A stretch of 6,203 nucleotides of DNA from Candidatus Cloacimonadota bacterium (lineage in GTDB: Bacteria > Cloacimonadota > Cloacimonadia > Cloacimonadales > WRIO01): positions 1 through 6,203 of the forward strand of contig JALNXV010000220.1 in NCBI GenBank assembly GCA_023230175.1. The letters run 5' to 3'. Under the pieces are notes generated by a model. That model ran no database searches. It was not told the origin of the DNA and saw only the letters and a program-made list of their open reading frames with translations. Below are positions 5,731 to 6,203 of the stretch, piece by piece. The first letter of the stretch is position 1; every line of letters starts with the position of its first letter. The position numbers and the translations under genes were made by a program.

Positions 5731-6203
5731 ATACTATGCAATAAGTGACATTGGTAAAAAATATAAGCATAATGAGGATTTTTATACTCTACCTAAAAAA
5801 GACAATAATATTTTAAATCTCGATACATACAGGTTATTTGTTCTTTGTGATGGTGTTGGTGGTGCTAATGCAGGAGAAGTTGCCAGTAAATTAAGTTCAG
5901 AATGGCTTCAAAGAGACTTCAATAATTTACAGGAAGATAAAAAAATAAACAATTTATCTGATTTGATAAGCAATTTAATTAAGGATATTAGCATTAAAAT
6001 AAATAAACTTTCATTAGAATATTCAGAGTATAAAAATATGATGACAACACTTGTTTCTGCTCTGTTTTATCAGGATAGGTTGTATTTACATTCTATAGGG
6101 GATAGTCGCTGTTATCTCTTAAGGAATAACAAATTAGAGCAACTAACTGATGATGATTCTCTGATATGGAGTCTATATAAATCAGGAGAGATAAGTAAAG
6201 ATG
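5720..6203 (+). CDS. PP2C-family Ser/Thr protein phosphatase, C-terminus off the window
   Basis: 161 codons are present, against about 230-260 residues for a stand-alone bacterial PP2C, so roughly the last third is missing. The PP2C motifs appear in order: SDIGKKYKHNED (residues 9-20, the RxxNED motif with Lys for Arg), LCDGVGGANAGEVAS (42-56, with metal-binding Asp44), MMTTLVSALF (107-116), GDSRCYLL (127-134) and LTDDDSLIW (142-150). The metal-dependent enzyme removes phosphate from phospho-Ser/Thr and usually opposes a Hanks-type kinase. Further acidic metal ligands are expected in the missing part. The start overlaps the FHA stop by 11 bases (ATG at 5720, FHA stop at 5728), with GAAGGGA as a Shine-Dalgarno inside the FHA gene, which points to translational coupling. 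Whether a kinase domain is fused or follows cannot be seen. Confidence 0.93.
   Translation, partial: MKIEYYAISDIGKKYKHNEDFYTLPKKDNNILNLDTYRLFVLCDGVGGANAGEVASKLSSEWLQRDFNNLQEDKKINNLSDLISNLIKDISIKINKLSLEYSEYKNMMTTLVSALFYQDRLYLHSIGDSRCYLLRNNKLEQLTDDDSLIWSLYKSGEISKD

Overview
The window is AT-rich (about 30% GC by eye, TTA/AAA/AGA-rich codon use) and bacterial. Clear Shine-Dalgarno sequences precede the two complete minus-strand genes (AGGAG, 5-6 bases before ATG), with weaker purine runs before the two plus-strand genes. This argues mildly against a typical Bacteroidota genome. The phylum cannot be fixed from the window. No rRNA, tRNA, CRISPR array, transposase or phage gene was seen.

Layout: two divergent gene groups share a 346-base intergenic region (4431-4776). 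Leftward (minus strand) are (i) a 726-residue HemW-like radical SAM protein with an extra N-terminal domain resembling a class I glutamine amidotransferase/ThuA fold (2250-4430); (ii) after a 140-base gap with an inverted repeat, a 231-residue TPR-type helical protein (1414-2109); and (iii) overlapping its end in the -1 frame, a long open frame running off the left edge (1-1441). Frame (iii) is clearly an FGE-sulfatase (formylglycine-generating-enzyme fold) domain protein but has no convincing start codon. The TPR and FGE-like frames may be one protein split by a frameshift, or two coupled genes. Rightward (plus strand) are a 317-residue protein with three zinc ribbons plus an FHA phosphothreonine-binding domain (4777-5730) and, overlapping it by 11 bases, a PP2C-family Ser/Thr phosphatase cut by the right edge (5720-6203).

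The FHA and PP2C pair is the reader-and-eraser half of a bacterial Ser/Thr phosphorylation module, so a Ser/Thr kinase would be expected just past the right edge. That is inference; no kinase lies in the window. TPR and FGE-fold domains are also common in kinase-linked and multi-domain signalling or conflict proteins, which makes a functional link between the two divergent groups plausible but unproven. The HemW-like protein is the odd partner: it keeps most HemW landmarks but has an expanded cluster motif (C-x6-C-x2-C instead of C-x3-C-x2-C) and added domains at both ends, so a role other than housekeeping heme metabolism is likely.

The intergenic region holds a perfect 26-bp tandem duplication, candidate promoters on both strands and a hairpin just before the FHA gene. 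These are read by eye and no transcription data support them.
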